Origin: Acanthosepion pharaonis
Taxonomy: Eukaryota; Mollusca; Cephalopoda; Sepiida; Sepiidae
DNA length: 64,000 nt
Assembly: GCA_903632075.3 (NCBI GenBank)
Contig: CAHIKZ030001779.1
Span: 3,304,501-3,368,500 of the forward strand
Reading direction: 5' to 3'
The notes below the pieces were generated by a model that saw only the letters and a list, made by a program, of their open reading frames with translations, had not been told where the DNA came from and did no database searches. Below are positions 36,991 to 50,011 of this stretch, piece by piece. The translations under genes were made by a program, and so were the position numbers. How positions within the stretch are numbered: the first letter of the stretch is position 1; each line of letters begins with the position of its first letter.

Positions 36991-38454
36991 GACAGATGCT
37001 ATATACTTGTGTGGAAAGTTAACATCTTGATTATGTCATTATTTTGTTATTGTGTTATATGCATTATCCATTTTATTTGTTGCTTCTGTTGAAAGTCTTC
37101 AAGTGATGTGGTTTTTGCTATTTGGTAAAGTTCTTTGTGATTCTGTAGGACCAGTTCACAAGATCTGATGAAGAATGGTCATAGCTACAGGCTTTGTTGA
37201 ATCAATGCCATTTTTAATCATTGAGCTGAGAAAGTGGTTGCATGAACCAGTTTACCATTTTTATTCCTTTGTACATTTACTTTGTAAACTTCTTTTTTAG
37301 TTTCACTTCAGTTTGTATTCACTTTTCTTCATACAAGTTCTTCATACAAGTTCTCATATGATATGCACCACAGAACCAAACATTTTATCATTATTTCTTA
37401 CTCTTCAGGGATTTATGCATTTTAAATATTGATCAAGCATTTAAAGAAGGCTATAAATAATGTCTTTAATATGTTTAGCTACAGCCATGGAAATAATGTT
37501 TCACTCTTTACAAACATTGCATCAATAATTCAGCAATTTTCTCCTTCTCTCTTATTGCAATAATGGCAAATAATAATGACAAATAATAAAACAGAACTAG
37601 AAAAAATACAATTCATAATATTTCTTTCTTTTACTATTATTATTATTATTTATTTTTCAATGAGGAAAATTGTTAATTGATAATTTTAATTATTTTCTGA
37701 AAACTATTCATTTTAATTAGTCAAACCTATTTAATAATCCTGAAGAAACTTTTTTATTGTTTACCTTATCTACATTCAGCTCATATTCAAAATTAAAAGT
37801 AGTTTAAATCATGTATTACAAACAAACAAGTTACCTATCATTCCTTGGATAGCAGTAACTAAAATCTATATACTATATGAGTCAGTGTATTTTAAATTCC
37901 TGCTGCATTTAATTCATATTTTTAAATCTATAAAGTTAATGAAAATATACTCTATTTATGAAACTTATTTATTAACTTCTATTAATATTTTTCAGTTATA
38001 GAATTAACAGACATCTGAATGCAATGCTTGTCCATCAATTGATAAATAATGAATTAAAATTTAAGAGCATTGTAACAGTTAAATTGTTTCCTTATGCCAA
38101 CATATATTTTTTTTAAATAAACAATTATTATACAAATAGGAAGGATAAAGAAAATCAATCATTTGTAATTGCTATTATTTCCTATTTTTAAGTTTTGAAA
38201 TAAAATAAAATTGATATGTTTAAAAACAATAGAATATGAAGATCCTTTTATACATACATAATTTAAATTTCTTCTTCTGATGGACTTAATTTATTTCCCA
38301 ATTAGAAAATGTTCAAATAACCTTGGATTCCCAGCTGGCTAAAGAAATTATTTTTAAGACTTTATAATACCTAATTATGGCCTGAAATAAATTTTGTTTC
38401 AGTTTCTCTTCAATATGTTCACATCTTTAATATGGTGTTCTTTAGGGTTTTTTT
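36991..38454. other. AT-rich non-coding stretch
   Basis: Nothing recognisable; an (ATT)n-like run lies near 37635. Confidence 0.5.
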
Positions 38455-38815
38455 TATTTTTTCATTTATACTATTCACATTTGAGTTATTGTCCTCATCT
38501 TTGTTATCATGTTTTGCCCTCCAGCCTTCATCAGGTGTATGTCAGTCCAGGTAATCTACAGGGAATTCTGAACTGAACCCTTTATTTAATCTATGGGTAA
38601 ATGTGGATAGAATATTCTCATTCTACTGCCCATGTCTACAGATATCTTGTCTAATTCTTATTTTACTGCTCAACTATTGATTGTCTGCACTGAGTTCAAG
38701 TACACACTGGGATTACTCATTGCATGCAATTGCAGGGATTGAACTCACAATTACTATATCACCAAATTCACAAATAAATGCTTTAATCCACTGGGTTATT
38801 GTCCCATAGGACAAT
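38455..38815 (-). repeat. tRNA-headed SINE, family B, minus copy
   Basis: On the minus strand it starts with an A-box-like 'aacccagtggattaaagc' and a B box 'gtgagttcaatccctg' about 40 bp later. It ends with the tail 'aacaaagatgaggacaataa'. The same head and tail order is seen at 39562-39845 on the plus strand. Confidence 0.75.
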
Positions 38816-39049
38816 TCTCAGTGGAGAACATGGTATCTTAAACCTAACCTGCCTGCTGATGAGTGCTGCTGTGTTTGTCATGCATGACTGTGTTCACTGA
38901 AGCTTCTTTTTTTTGTTACAACTGCTGCTGTTGAAAACTTACTGTCAATTGTCTTCCTTTCTTTATTAGTGGCTCCCATATAGTATTTATTTCTATGCTA
39001 GACCTACGAAGAAGGTCCTCATAGTCTAGTATTTGTGTTGATTCTTTTA

Positions 39050-39125
39050 GTGTCCTTCCAAAACATTGTGATTACAGCAAAGATGAGGACAATAGTCCAC
39101 ATAAATAGTGTAAATTCAAACAGAA
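39050..39125 (+). repeat. SINE family B, tail only
   Basis: 'aacattgtgattacagcaaa' followed by 'gatgaggacaatagtccaca' matches the 3' tails of the two fuller copies in this cluster. No head is present. Confidence 0.7.
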
Positions 39126-39561
39126 TTTTTTTTAGTTTTAAAAATGTTTTAATGTTGTAGCTTTTAATGACTTATATTAAAATTTTATAAAATTTCTTTA
39201 AAAGAAATTATCTAAACATTTCTGCATAAATACAAATGCTTCAATATTGAGATATTAAGAATAATGTAGACTTTAATATCTATATATATCTCTGAGATGA
39301 GGTATTATGATTACTTGCATTATATACTTTATTTGGAATCAGCTAAGCCACAAAAATCTCCTGAGCTGACCAAGCCTAGAAATGAATACAATATGGGAAC
39401 CATAATAAGGAGTGCTAAAGAAAAGCAATGAATAACAACAATGGATTGCAATATAAGCTCTGGTAAAAAATGCAATAATAGTAACAGAAAAATTGCAATA
39501 TGAGCACTGGTAAAAAGTGGTTACTGAGACATTAAAAATTCATACATAGATGTCCTCAAGG

Positions 39562-39845
39562 AGACATGGCCCAGTGGATAAAAACGTTAGTTAGATCCAG
39601 TGACTAAGCCCAAAAAGTTGTGAGTTCAATAACAGGCCACAACTTTCCAAAAGAAAGAGTTGAGTTAAACAGGAAATAACTGAGACATCCAGAAGTGACA
39701 TGATATGTGAAACTAGAACAATCTATCCTGGTGGATGAAATAATGGGTATGGTTTGAAATTCCAATCACTGCCGAAGCATTGTGAGTATGGCAATGATGA
39801 GGATAACAGTCCAAATAATGCAAGTAATGTAGACTTTTCATCCAC
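39562..39845 (+). repeat. tRNA-headed SINE, family B, plus copy
   Basis: The A-box region is 'tggcccagtggataaaaac', the B box 'gtgagttcaataac'. The tail is 'agcattgtgagtatggcaa' followed by 'tgatgaggataacagtccaa'. Length is about 285 bp. Just upstream, 'attgcaatat.agc.ctggtaaaaa' occurs twice (39445 and 39492). Confidence 0.75.
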
Positions 39846-40596
39846 ATATTCTTGAATCTTGTTTTGGTGTTTGTTTCTTTCTGGAATGTTAAATCTTGCT
39901 CTGAGAAGGCATGTGCTTCCATTCTTGTACTTACTTGGAGCTTTGACTCCTATACTGAACCTGTAACTTTCTAATGAACCCTTTGAATTTTGCCAGTTAT
40001 TCAATGTTTCTGGAACCACAAATTCATAACTTCTCTCCTGCTTACTGTTTCCTTTAAGCTATCAGTGTCTATTCTTGATATGCTGATCAAGTTATTTGTT
40101 TTTGGATTCTTTCCACTTTCTTATTTTCCAGTGCTGTTCTCTCTTAATTATTTTGACTCCATTCCACAAAGATTGATGTTATTGCCTTATATTCATGTTT
40201 ATTCTTTGACCAAATAACCTGAAACTTTATAAACATAAAAAGCACACAATATGTTACCCAAAATAAATTGTTATAGGTGAAAGACCTGATGTATTTAAAA
40301 TCTAAGAAATATGCATGTCTTTATTTTTTTAAGAGACTCATTTAAAAACTTTTAATTTAATTTTGTATTTTAACAATAACTGGATTATAGCAATAATACA
40401 CAATGCATATTCAAAAAGATATTTCAATTAGAAGCAAATAAATGTTTACATTTTCTTTAAAAAGAATAAATATTTGGTCAGAACAAAAGTTTATAGTATT
40501 TTTTCCAAAAATAATATTTAAATATTGGTGCATAGATTTATTTAACCACATATGTGTTATTTTGTTTCATTGACTTTTGACATCTTTGAGTCAGCT
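39846..40596. other. Non-coding stretch
   Basis: The sequence at 39846-40210 is less AT-rich but has no recognisable frame. The rest is AT-rich filler. Confidence 0.4.
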
Positions 40597-41275
40597 TCAT
40601 GATGCCATCCTGCTCATAACTTGACATCTTTCTGGATAATAAACTGGTTTTTGTAGACTTTCAGGGCATTGAATGTTTCCCTCTTTGAAATAAGTGACAG
40701 TCCAAAGGAACAAGTTCATATTTTGCAGAAGGTGTTTATAATACATAATTCCCTTCCAATCACACCAGATACACAGCATCACCTTATTCAGATGCAGACT
40801 GGTTTTTGAAATGTTTAACATTAGTTCATTTCATTTTCTCCAGGACCTTTTTTTTTTAACTCCATATTGTTGTAAACAAACCATATTCAAAAATGGATAA
40901 TTTTTGTTGCATTTGAGCAGAGAATTCCTGATAGAAATGGGCTCTATAAATTTGTTTTTTCTTTTAAAATGTGAAGCACCAAAGCACTATAATGTATTCA
41001 GGTGTGTTTTCAGATGCCTTACAATATACTCATAGGATATATGTGGAGTATCTCTGCTATGTCTCATATCATGTGACCTGGATTATTTTTAATCAGCATT
41101 TTGATTTTAATTATTATCACTGACTGTCAGACCATTACCAGTCTCCCAGATCAAAATTTCCACTTCTGAACCTAGAGAACTACCTACAAATAGTACTCTC
41201 AGCTATAGTACCATCTTCATAAAAAGAACATATCATTTTTGCTTTTTGTACATCACTTTTTCCCTTCTGCAAAGA
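40597..41275 (-). pseudogene. SETMAR-like mariner transposase pseudogene
   Basis: The minus strand holds ordered blocks of an irritans/SETMAR-type mariner transposase. Near 41180-41260 is the N-terminal helix-turn-helix 'YGEGTIAESTVCRWFSRFRS' followed by 'GNFDL'. Near 40960-41030 is a decayed 'VRHLKT' linker. Around 40900-40940 is a 'FYQEFSAQMQQKLSIF'-like piece before the first catalytic Asp, which is not preserved. From 40800 to 40720 comes 'KVMLCIWCDWKGIMYY', equivalent to the conserved 'KVML.IWWDW.G..YYELL'. The frame then degenerates and the later D residues are lost. It is non-functional. Terminal repeats were not found. Confidence 0.8.
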
Positions 41276-41699
41276 AAAGTGTATCAAATAAAGAATATGC
41301 ATATGATGTTTCTCCATTTTACTTTTAATGGGAAAACATTTAAAATTCACAATCCACACATGAATTGTATAGAAAAACTATACTGAAATGTCACTATTCA
41401 AATATGTATATTTGTCATAAATTTCAGTTATGTGTGAAATTAAATCATATGCTCAAATTTTAACCCTTTTTGTGAAATACTTCATACTTTGGCACACATC
41501 ATCAGTGATTTTTTAGCCGAGCTTCATTAGGACTTTCAGGTTTTTGGCATCATACCCCCCATCCACAATGACCCAGGTGAATCTGATCAGGTATAAACTT
41601 GCGTGCTATCCATCAGCTAAAACTTCCTCATTTTTAATCACACACTGCAACTCTTCTTGGCAATTTATATAATAACCTAATTATATATATATATTTACT
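41276..41699. other. Unclassified repeat-like stretch
   Basis: Around 41470-41640 the sequence is more balanced ('tcatacccccc', 'tgacccaggtgaatctgatc') and looks like a decayed dispersed repeat, but no copy in the window allows a family to be defined. Confidence 0.35.
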
Positions 41700-41885
41700 T
41701 TAAATGTTATATTCGGTGGATACACATGTTTAAGTAGCAACCCTGTTTCAAACAGTTTTAATCTATGTTTATTGGCCTATGCATTTGAGAGTCTTAATAA
41801 AAATAAATTTACCTTACTGCAGGATTTGAACCCGAATGCCCTTTGTCAGGGAAATCATCAGAAAACATGCTTTAGATAATGCAGC
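41700..41885 (-). repeat. tRNA-derived SINE fragment
   Basis: The minus strand contains a clean B box, 'gggttcaaatcctgcag', and about 45 bp before it an A-box-like 'tagctgcattatctaaagc'. Spacing and order fit a Pol III head. The body is short and AT-rich. Confidence 0.6.
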
Positions 41886-42007
41886 TATGGAAAGTTTACA
41901 GTCAAGTCAACCCTATATAAAAAATGCACATTTCTTGTTTGGATCCTTCAAAGCCTATATCTGATAACATTATTTTCATATCCAAAGAATAAAGTAATTT
42001 CTATGGT

Positions 42008-42105
42008 GTTAATGGATTTTATTTATAATCTGACATTATTTTTTATTACTTTAAACATTTAAAGTAATGAGGAATAATGTTGGATTATAAATAAAATCCA
42101 TTAAC
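42008..42105. repeat. 98-bp near-perfect palindrome
   Basis: Left arm 'gttaatggattttatttata' onward and right arm, reverse-complemented, match at about 43 of 48 positions around a loop of very few bases. Both arm ends are identical for the first 22 or so bases. It could be a solo foldback MITE or a transcribed hairpin; its size is in the range of an animal microRNA precursor. Confidence 0.85.
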
Positions 42106-45100
42106 TCTTGATATATATTTTACTAGGCAAACAAAGATGCCTCAAAAAGATCTTTGAGAATAAAGCAAATATTTTTTCCTTCTAAGTAAAACTTAGCTTG
42201 AAGTACTTGTTTTATGACTGACTAATATTATAAAAGATCAGAATTATTCATGATACATTAGTGATGCCCATGCCTTGCTAAATGCACTGCGCTTTTAGCT
42301 GGATTTTATATTTTAGAAAAGTTCACATTTGTATGAAAATTAACTTCTTATTAGGCATTTTGTATAAACTTTTGTAAAGAATTTTAAAAAGTACTTCTAA
42401 TTTTTCCCACATATTAGGTTTTTACAAGATTGAACTTAAGAACTATTTTTATAAATATTTCTGAAGTTTTAATCAGAATAATTTAATTTCAGTCAGAAAA
42501 ATGAAGCTGTTGGTTTAAAATCATTTTGAGACCTTATTTCAAACAAAGATTGAAGTTGCCAACCTTTTACTTAGATAGAATTTGCAGAATATTTAACATC
42601 ATTTTGTAATACAAATACTATTAGCCTGTTTTATACTGAGAAAGCTTCCCCTTTCAAAAGCACATATTTTTGGAGCTGTCTTCTTCTGACCTCTGTGCTG
42701 AACCCTTTCAATGCACCTACTGAACTTTGACAAAAAAAAGGTATATGCCTCCATGGAATACAGCCTTTTGACATTCCATAGAGACACTTCAAAATTATAT
42801 ATAGCTCACCATACTCAGTACAAATATGTTGCTTCCAAAGAATATGTAAGCATTTATTTGCTGTTAATGAAAATATCTTTTGAAGTATACAAACATTGGA
42901 CATATTGAGTCAGATATCATTATTGCCATAATCTAGTTATTGTTAAAATGCATAATAAATTTAAAGTTCTTAAAATAATCTGCTATGAAACAATTAAGAC
43001 ATGCATATTTCTTAGATCTTACTGCTATATAAATTACATCTCTCACATTTTAGCAACTACTAATCATCCAGATCATATTGTGTGCTATTTTATGTTTATA
43101 GAGCTTTAGATTATTTGATCTAAGAAAACAATATTTCTATAGGAAATCTATGTTACAGAAAAAATAACAAAGTGATAATTAATCACAAGTAAATTTAAGG
43201 TGGATATTTAAATGAAAACTAATATATTATTCAGTATTCTGAGAAATATGTAATGATTATCATTTTCATTCAATTTTCTGATATCATTTACATGTATCTA
43301 GAAGGAAGATGAATGTCTACTGTATAAAATAATTACATTATAGAATTTTATTTTCAGATTGTAATTTGTTTTTAAGATTTATTCTAAATGAATCTCATTT
43401 TAATAGCTTCTTATAACAGAAAAAATATTTTATCTTTAAATCATCTTGTTATATTTATTTTGCCAAAATGCTGATAATCCTCTGTTGCAATATTTAATTG
43501 CATTTTGTCTGAAATTCTTAGTGAATCATTATCAGTTAGTCACCTTTAACTCATTAATATCACTGCACTGAGTGAGCTTTCATATTACCTTTATTAATAT
43601 ATCAAAAAAATGTGGATTGTAAAAATATGAATTAAAAAATTGTGAAGGATATATTTGTTAATTTACCTAATAAAGGTACAATGGACAAAAGCAAATTATT
43701 GCATTCTGTTGGTTTTTTTCTGAAATTTTGGTCTATTTATTCTTAAGCATTACATAGGAAACTCTCTTCTCTCTGTGTCTTCAGATAGCTAACCATGGAA
43801 ATAATGATAATAGAAAAATGTTTGCTATATTTTCAACTCACAGATATTTTCTGTGACAAAATTTTCTATGTTTAATTTTTCCCATTTTCATTTTCCTTGT
43901 ATCAGTTGGAGGTTCACATTGATAATGTAATGAATATAAGAAAATAGCTTAAATTGAAACAACAGCTTATGATAGAATTATTTTACAGACGTTTTGGATT
44001 GAGTAAGATAAATTCTGGAGATATAAATATTACAAATCTAATTTTCTTGTTCATCATTATGTACTCTTATCAATTATGCTGTTGTATTTAATATACCAAA
44101 TGATTAATTACTGTAAATTTTAAAAGAAATAAATTGAAGCAAGACCAGTGATATATTCATTTTCTCAACAGAATCATGGCTCATGTTTGCAATTTGTTAT
44201 TTATTTATTCAGATTAATATAATAAGAAATGGGATGAAATGAATAGTTTGAATATGTACATGAAGTACAATTATGATTAATGATTATAATTATTGTTAAC
44301 AATAAAAAGGATAATGTACCTAAAGAATATTCATTTTTGAATATGTCTCTTAAAACAAGTTTTAAAAAAATTATTTCAGTTAAATTTGCCAATTTAGTAC
44401 ATGTAAAAAATATATTGTGTATAGTTTTTCTTATGGATATTTTGGTATTTTGGTATTAAAGTAACACATGTTTGTATCACAAGACTTTTGATATCTTTTT
44501 GATTGTTATACACCCAATTACAAGGTGTAACAGTATTAGGCATTATAAAATATGGATCATTGGTTTTTGACAAATCATTTAAAACATTTATGCAACTAAG
44601 CTTGCAATGTTAAAATAAACAATGAGGGAATTGAAGATAAAAAAGTGAAAAATCCAAGTTAGTCTAAAATTAAAGCTTTATTAAATGATCTGAACTTTTT
44701 CAATAGTTATTAAGAATTGGCTGTACTGTTTATGCTCTGCTGTAGATAGTAAATCAAACAAGATCAGAAGATAATATTTTCAGTTTATTTTTGCCATTGT
44801 TTAGGAAATATCAAAAACAGCAATTATTTTTTAATTTTAAACTCTGTCTCTAGTAACAAACCATCAATATTTTATTCTTTTACTGATAAAATAAAACTCA
44901 AGATTGTATATTATTTTAAAAATTAAAGAGGCTTCAAACTCACTTTCTAATTGTGAGAAAAACTCATAAAATGCTATGAAAATTGAATCTTATTTTATGA
45001 CATAATCAAAACAATTATATTATCACTATTAACAGATGAGCTTTTGCAAAATATTACAAAAGATCTGTGGATATAATTCAATCTTTCAAATGTATTTTTT

Positions 45101-46069
45101 GTAATTAATTTCCAAAACTTTAACCATTTTGTGAAGTTTTCTTCTGATGGGTAGAGTATAATTATCATGAATAGAATAAATGAGTTTAACTGTTAGTTTT
45201 ACACCTTGATATTTTATAACAAACAACTTTGACTAATTTTTCAAATAATAATTGCTCTTCTTCAAGCAACACAAACTTAACTTTTCCAATGAGAAATTGA
45301 CAATTTCAATTATTTTTTAATTAACAATAATGATAAATCTCAAGGATAATCTTTTGATAAACTAGGCTTAATCCACCTGTGCTTTATATTCAGCTATTGT
45401 TAATTGTATATAGATCTGAGTAGACAGAAGGTTATAAATGCAGGGTAAATTCATGGAATTATACAAAGATTGTGTTCCTAAAAGAATTAAGGGAATAAAT
45501 AGATATATACTTATATAATTTATCAAAGATAAATAATCCAATCATTTAGTATTTCAATATATGTTAACATAACACTCTATTATCAGCATATTATAAATAC
45601 TAATAATAGTTCTTAGCTTTTCCTTTTATATAGGAGTTAGGTTTCGTATGCATGTTGTGTTCATGACTTTCCATTTCCTGTTTGCCTACACAAAATATAT
45701 CAATGTCTTCTCTTTATTTATCTATACCATGAATCAGTGATATTGGTATAGCAAGAAAATAAAGCTCTGAGAAAATAACACAAAAATGTTATGTGATGAC
45801 AAAAATATCAAAGATTAAAATTAAAAGTTATATAAACAGTTCATCAAAAAGATTTAAGCTGATATAATAATTGAAAGTATCATTTTTTATGTATTTTAAT
45901 GTAAAATCATGATTGAATTCTTTTTTCTTTCAAATAACAAAAATAATTAAGCATTTGATCATATATGTCCATTAGAAAAAAAAATCTAAGAGCCATATAT
46001 ACATGTTTTAACATATTTTAACTGGGGATTAAATTTAATTTCCAAAGCGTAAGTTTCTTTTTAATATGA
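42106..46069. other. AT-rich non-coding stretch
   Basis: No gene seen. At 42599-42903 two minus-strand frames (62 and 90 codons) overlap a less AT-rich patch with a cysteine- and arginine-containing translation; no family is recognised and the frames contradict each other. Confidence 0.45.
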
Positions 46070-46385
46070 GTTTATGGCTACATCACGTTAAAACATTGGT
46101 TCCCATATGATCACCAAAGTTAAGCAATGTTCATTACCTAGATGGGTGACTACTTTGCTAATACCAGGTGATGTAAGCTTGGATGTGTGGTTGGCATCAT
46201 GAATAATGGCTCAGAATTGTTAATTGGAGAGCCAAGTTCCAATTCAGTTGGGTTTTTTATATTCACTTACACACAACTACCCTTGAGAAAAGTACAAATC
46301 CACCTCTTCACACCTCAGCTAAGGGTTAATTAGTAAGACTTATATCACTAAATCATTATTATCTAAAAAAAATTCTTACAACCTA
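46070..46385 (+). repeat. 5S rRNA-derived SINE, copy 1
   Basis: The first ~111 bp follow metazoan 5S rRNA from its 5' end: 'gtttatggctacatcacgtt', then 'gatcaccaaagttaagcaat' (box A region), 'agatgggtgac' (intermediate element) and 'ataccaggtgatgtaagctt' (box C). All three internal promoter elements are recognisable. After the 5S head come a tRNA-like B-box-like 'gccaagttccaattcag' and a body ('cactta-cacacaactaccct', 'gtacaaatccacctcttcac') shared with the tRNA-like SINE at 18725. An A-rich tail ends near 46380. Point differences and the attached body show it is a retroposed element, not a functional 5S gene. Confidence 0.88.
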
Positions 46386-46599
46386 ATCATATTTTCTGGC
46401 TTTAAATAACCTACAAAGGGTTGATAAGTTGTAAAAAACAAATCAATCTTTTTAATGTATCTACACATCACAAGCAATAATACATTTTTAAAGATCTCTT
46501 CCAATGATATTTTTCATATTAGCTTTAATGTATAAGCCATTATTAATGCTGTCACTCCTTACTAGGTGATCTACAATTTTGGCTTTACACAAATGACAC

Positions 46600-47345
46600 A
46601 GCATTGATGAGAAACACAAAAAGAAAACTGCAGGAACTCCTAGACAAGATAGTAAAGGAAAAATGAGAAGCAATGTCTAACAATTAATGGTAAAAAGACA
46701 GAATGTCTAGTCATTATTAAGAGGGACAGGCCAAGATGCAAGCTATGAAATGTCAGGATCAAGCATGTACAGAAATTAAACTGCCTAGGAAGGAAAAGTT
46801 ATAACAGACAATGGGAAATGTAAAGACACATTGGAATAGTGAAAGAAGCCTTCCAGAATTAAATGAAATATTAAGAAACGGGTAAATTTCATTTGGAACA
46901 AAGAAAAGTATGCTCAACTACCATCTAATATTAATCCTTCTATATGGCAGTGAAGAGCAAACTAGAGGCAACAGAGATGTGATTCTACAGAAAACTTCTG
47001 AGAATACCATGGATAGAGCATGTGAACAACAAGGAAGTTTTAAGGAAAATGGGGACAAAAAGGAGATTTATACTTAGAATCAGAAAGAGGTTAAATTTCT
47101 GGGGCACATAATGAAAACAGAGTGCTTGGGGAAATTAATATTCACAGGACATTGAGAGGCAGAGGGAAACATCAATAAGTAACTTACTTAATGAACTTGT
47201 GTAAATGGACAGCAAAACAGGAACTAGAAGGAATAATAAGGGGACAATCATTAGAGCTAAAAAAAGACAGGAAGCTGTGGAGATGCTTGATCGCCCATAT
47301 CCTGAAGGGACATGTTATATAAAAGAAGTCACTATGTCTTCATAA
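46600..47345 (+). pseudogene. LINE reverse-transcriptase C-terminal relic (family A), plus copy
   Basis: A longer plus copy of family A. A degraded region after the YADD motif ('aaactgcaggaactcctaga', an E.LQELLDK-like helix) starts near 46626, followed by 'aaaaagacagaatgtctagt' (K.KTECLV-like). Next are 'tgattctacagaaaacttct', 'ctggggcacataatgaaaac' (LGHIM-like) and 'gaggcagagggaaac' (G.RGR-like). It ends with 'aagacaggaagctgtggaga' (KDRKLWR) and 'catatcctgaagggacatg'. It carries several stops. It lies about 215 bp downstream of the 5S SINE. Confidence 0.75.
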
Positions 47346-49534
47346 ATGGGTGATTTACAATTTTGTCATTGTGCCATATATCAGTGAAGCTAAGTAAATA
47401 TAAATACTTTTAAAAATAAGGTATGAATATTAAATATTTAAATTAAAGTGATATCAAAATAAAATAGAATGAAATATTCAGATGACTGGGTCAGAGAGAG
47501 AATAGATAGATTGAGTAAAATTTGTTCAGTAATTCTATAACAATTTTGTAATATCAAAATTGCAATAGGCTGATAGTTATATTTCTGAAATAATATCTAT
47601 TGTAAATTAAGAAATAAAACTGCCAAATATGCATTTTTAAAAATCTATTCATCAAATTTATTCATGTTTTCATTTTCTGACTACTGATAATTCACTTGAA
47701 TTTTCCTTTCATTTATTCAAACAATTATAGTTTTTTGTTTCTTCTTTATAGCACACTGAATTACTATTCAAACAAGTTTTGTTAAAGACAACATACAAGT
47801 TATGTTTATGATATACTTTAATAGGTTTTTCTTGCTGAAGAATTAGTCTCCATATCTTTGTGTTGAATATTTAAAGGAACTGTCCACATTTTGTGGTAGT
47901 TCTTCTTAAGGTTTCAAGCTTTTGACTGGCTTCTGTCATTATCAAGAAAGAAAGAAATTTAGTGAAATTCAAAGTCTCTGTGTTAGTTTGCATGCTTTTT
48001 ACTTTTGAGTTTTGAATATTTGTATTGTCATTGTTTTGTTGTATGTTGTGCATTAGATCAGTTTGATCTAATATCAGAAACTGCCCAGTCATAACATTAT
48101 TGATTAAATGCATCTCCTTATACATAAAGCAGTACATATAATCAGCAAGTGTTGTCTTTTGAGGTCATAATTTATATTTACTATTTTGTTTTATTTAGAT
48201 TCAACTACATTTCAAAAAGAACATAAAATAAATAATAAAAAACAGTGAAGAACCTGTAGATAGTTTTTTATTTAAACCATTTATTATTTATTATTATTTA
48301 TTATAACCATTATTACATCTTTGTCTGTGAATGCAGATGATGTCCAGTATTTACTTCATTTGTCACAATGAAATGAATAAGTGAAACATGTTTGTTTGAG
48401 TTTCTTCCTGTTTTGATAGCAAATATATCAACTTTACTGTGTCTGGAAATAAAATTACAAAACCTTGTTACACAATAATAAAAGTTCTTTTCTTCAACAA
48501 TATAAAATTGTCAGATTCTGGTTAATTTCAATGAATTAGAGAACTATGAAATTCATCTCTTAGGATTTACTTTAGCAGCAGAATGGCAACTTTAGCTGTG
48601 AAACAAATCACATAGTTCAGATGTGTAGGAGGAAATTACCTTCAATATATTTCCTGACTTACAGATTACTTAAAGGAAAAACGTCCCTATCGCAGTGCAA
48701 GTCAAAACAGCAGATTGAAATACCAGAAAGTAGATATTTACTAAACTTAGCTTAGACTGAGACTTGGCTACAACAGCAATGCAATCAGTAATAGTTCATG
48801 AGTCTAGTGTACTGTGTCAGACACCTAATGCATAAAAACATGGGTAATCAATGAAAAGGAAGAAATAAAAGCAATAAAATGAATATATACCAAGAGAGAT
48901 AAAAATAAACATGTATAGAGATGAAGCAAGCTAACAAATATAGAAAATACATTGAAGATAATTCTTCAGTATTTATAAAAGAATTCTTTCTTCATTTTCA
49001 TTATACCTGAAGTATTTTACTTGATCTCACTTTTCTCATTCTGTTTGAGTATTAATTTTTCATCATTTATTAATTTCTTCTAGTTGAGAATCATCTAATA
49101 AATAATCTTATTCTTTTATTTGATTAAACTACACACCACTTACTTTGATCATAGCATATCTTCATACAGGTATAAATAGTATAAACAAATATAAACATTA
49201 GTTATTATTATTAAAAAGGAAGAAGAAAATACTCCTTGCTTTTCTGGACTACCATATTTCAAATTTAACTTGAACACTGAATCTGTATAAAAAGTATGGG
49301 ATACAGTTACTATATGGCAATCTTCAAATTTCTTAGATGAAGCACTGTCATAGAATGATAGTCTGAAAGTTGCAATAAAAACCAGTAGGAATAAATAAAA
49401 TACTAGCCAAAAATTAATGATTGATTTAAGAAATTTAAACATTATTATATCTAATCCTTCTAGTGGAAAGTAAACAACAATATGGCAGTACAGTAAAAGG
49501 TTTATAATTCTTTTTTCTTTTTTTTAATTATTTC
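47346..49534. other. AT-rich non-coding stretch
   Basis: No supported gene. The 88-codon minus frame at 47871-48137 has mixed polar composition (Asn/Gln/Thr-rich) but no domain and no splice context I can support. Confidence 0.45.
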
Positions 49535-49720
49535 ACACCAAGCAAGGCAATAAAAGCCACTAAGATGAAAGAAGTTTACTGAGACTGAAAGAAAGTGAGA
49601 GAGGACAATAAAAGAATAGGAATTTAAACAATAACTACTGGTTGTACTTCATAGCTTAATTAATAAGGTATTATCATTGTAAAACAGGCTCAAGTTCAAA
49701 TCTAACCAAAAGTTTATTCC
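49535..49720 (+). repeat. SINE-like repeat with tRNA-like segment
   Basis: The first half ('cacaccaagcaaggcaataa', 'agccactaagatgaaagaag') matches 31639-31760. The second half has 'tagcttaattaataagg' (A-box-like) and 'caagttcaaatctaacc' (B-box-like) at tRNA-like spacing. Confidence 0.5.
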
Positions 49721-50011
49721 TTATTTCCAATCCAAGCTGTTTACTTTGTTGATATTTGTATTTCTAATGTGTATACAAATACTCATAATTTGAAAAATTC
49801 AAATTGTCAAGAATAATTATATTTCCAGCTTTTCTGATCATCTCTCTATGGCTGTGTTGTATATAAAGTGAAAATAGAAGAAAATATGCTAAACTAAGAA
49901 CTACAAATATTCAAACATGTATTGTTTTGAAGCTTTGAGCACATTATTCAATTGTGAAGTCATAATAAATAATAGTTTTAGTTTTAAATAATGGCCTTAT
50001 TTTAGATGTAC

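Noticed and set aside
46070..46180. Functional 5S rRNA gene
   Set aside because: Multiple substitutions, no Pol III terminator after the 5S part, and a SINE body follows; the second copy at 52.7 kb has the same join.
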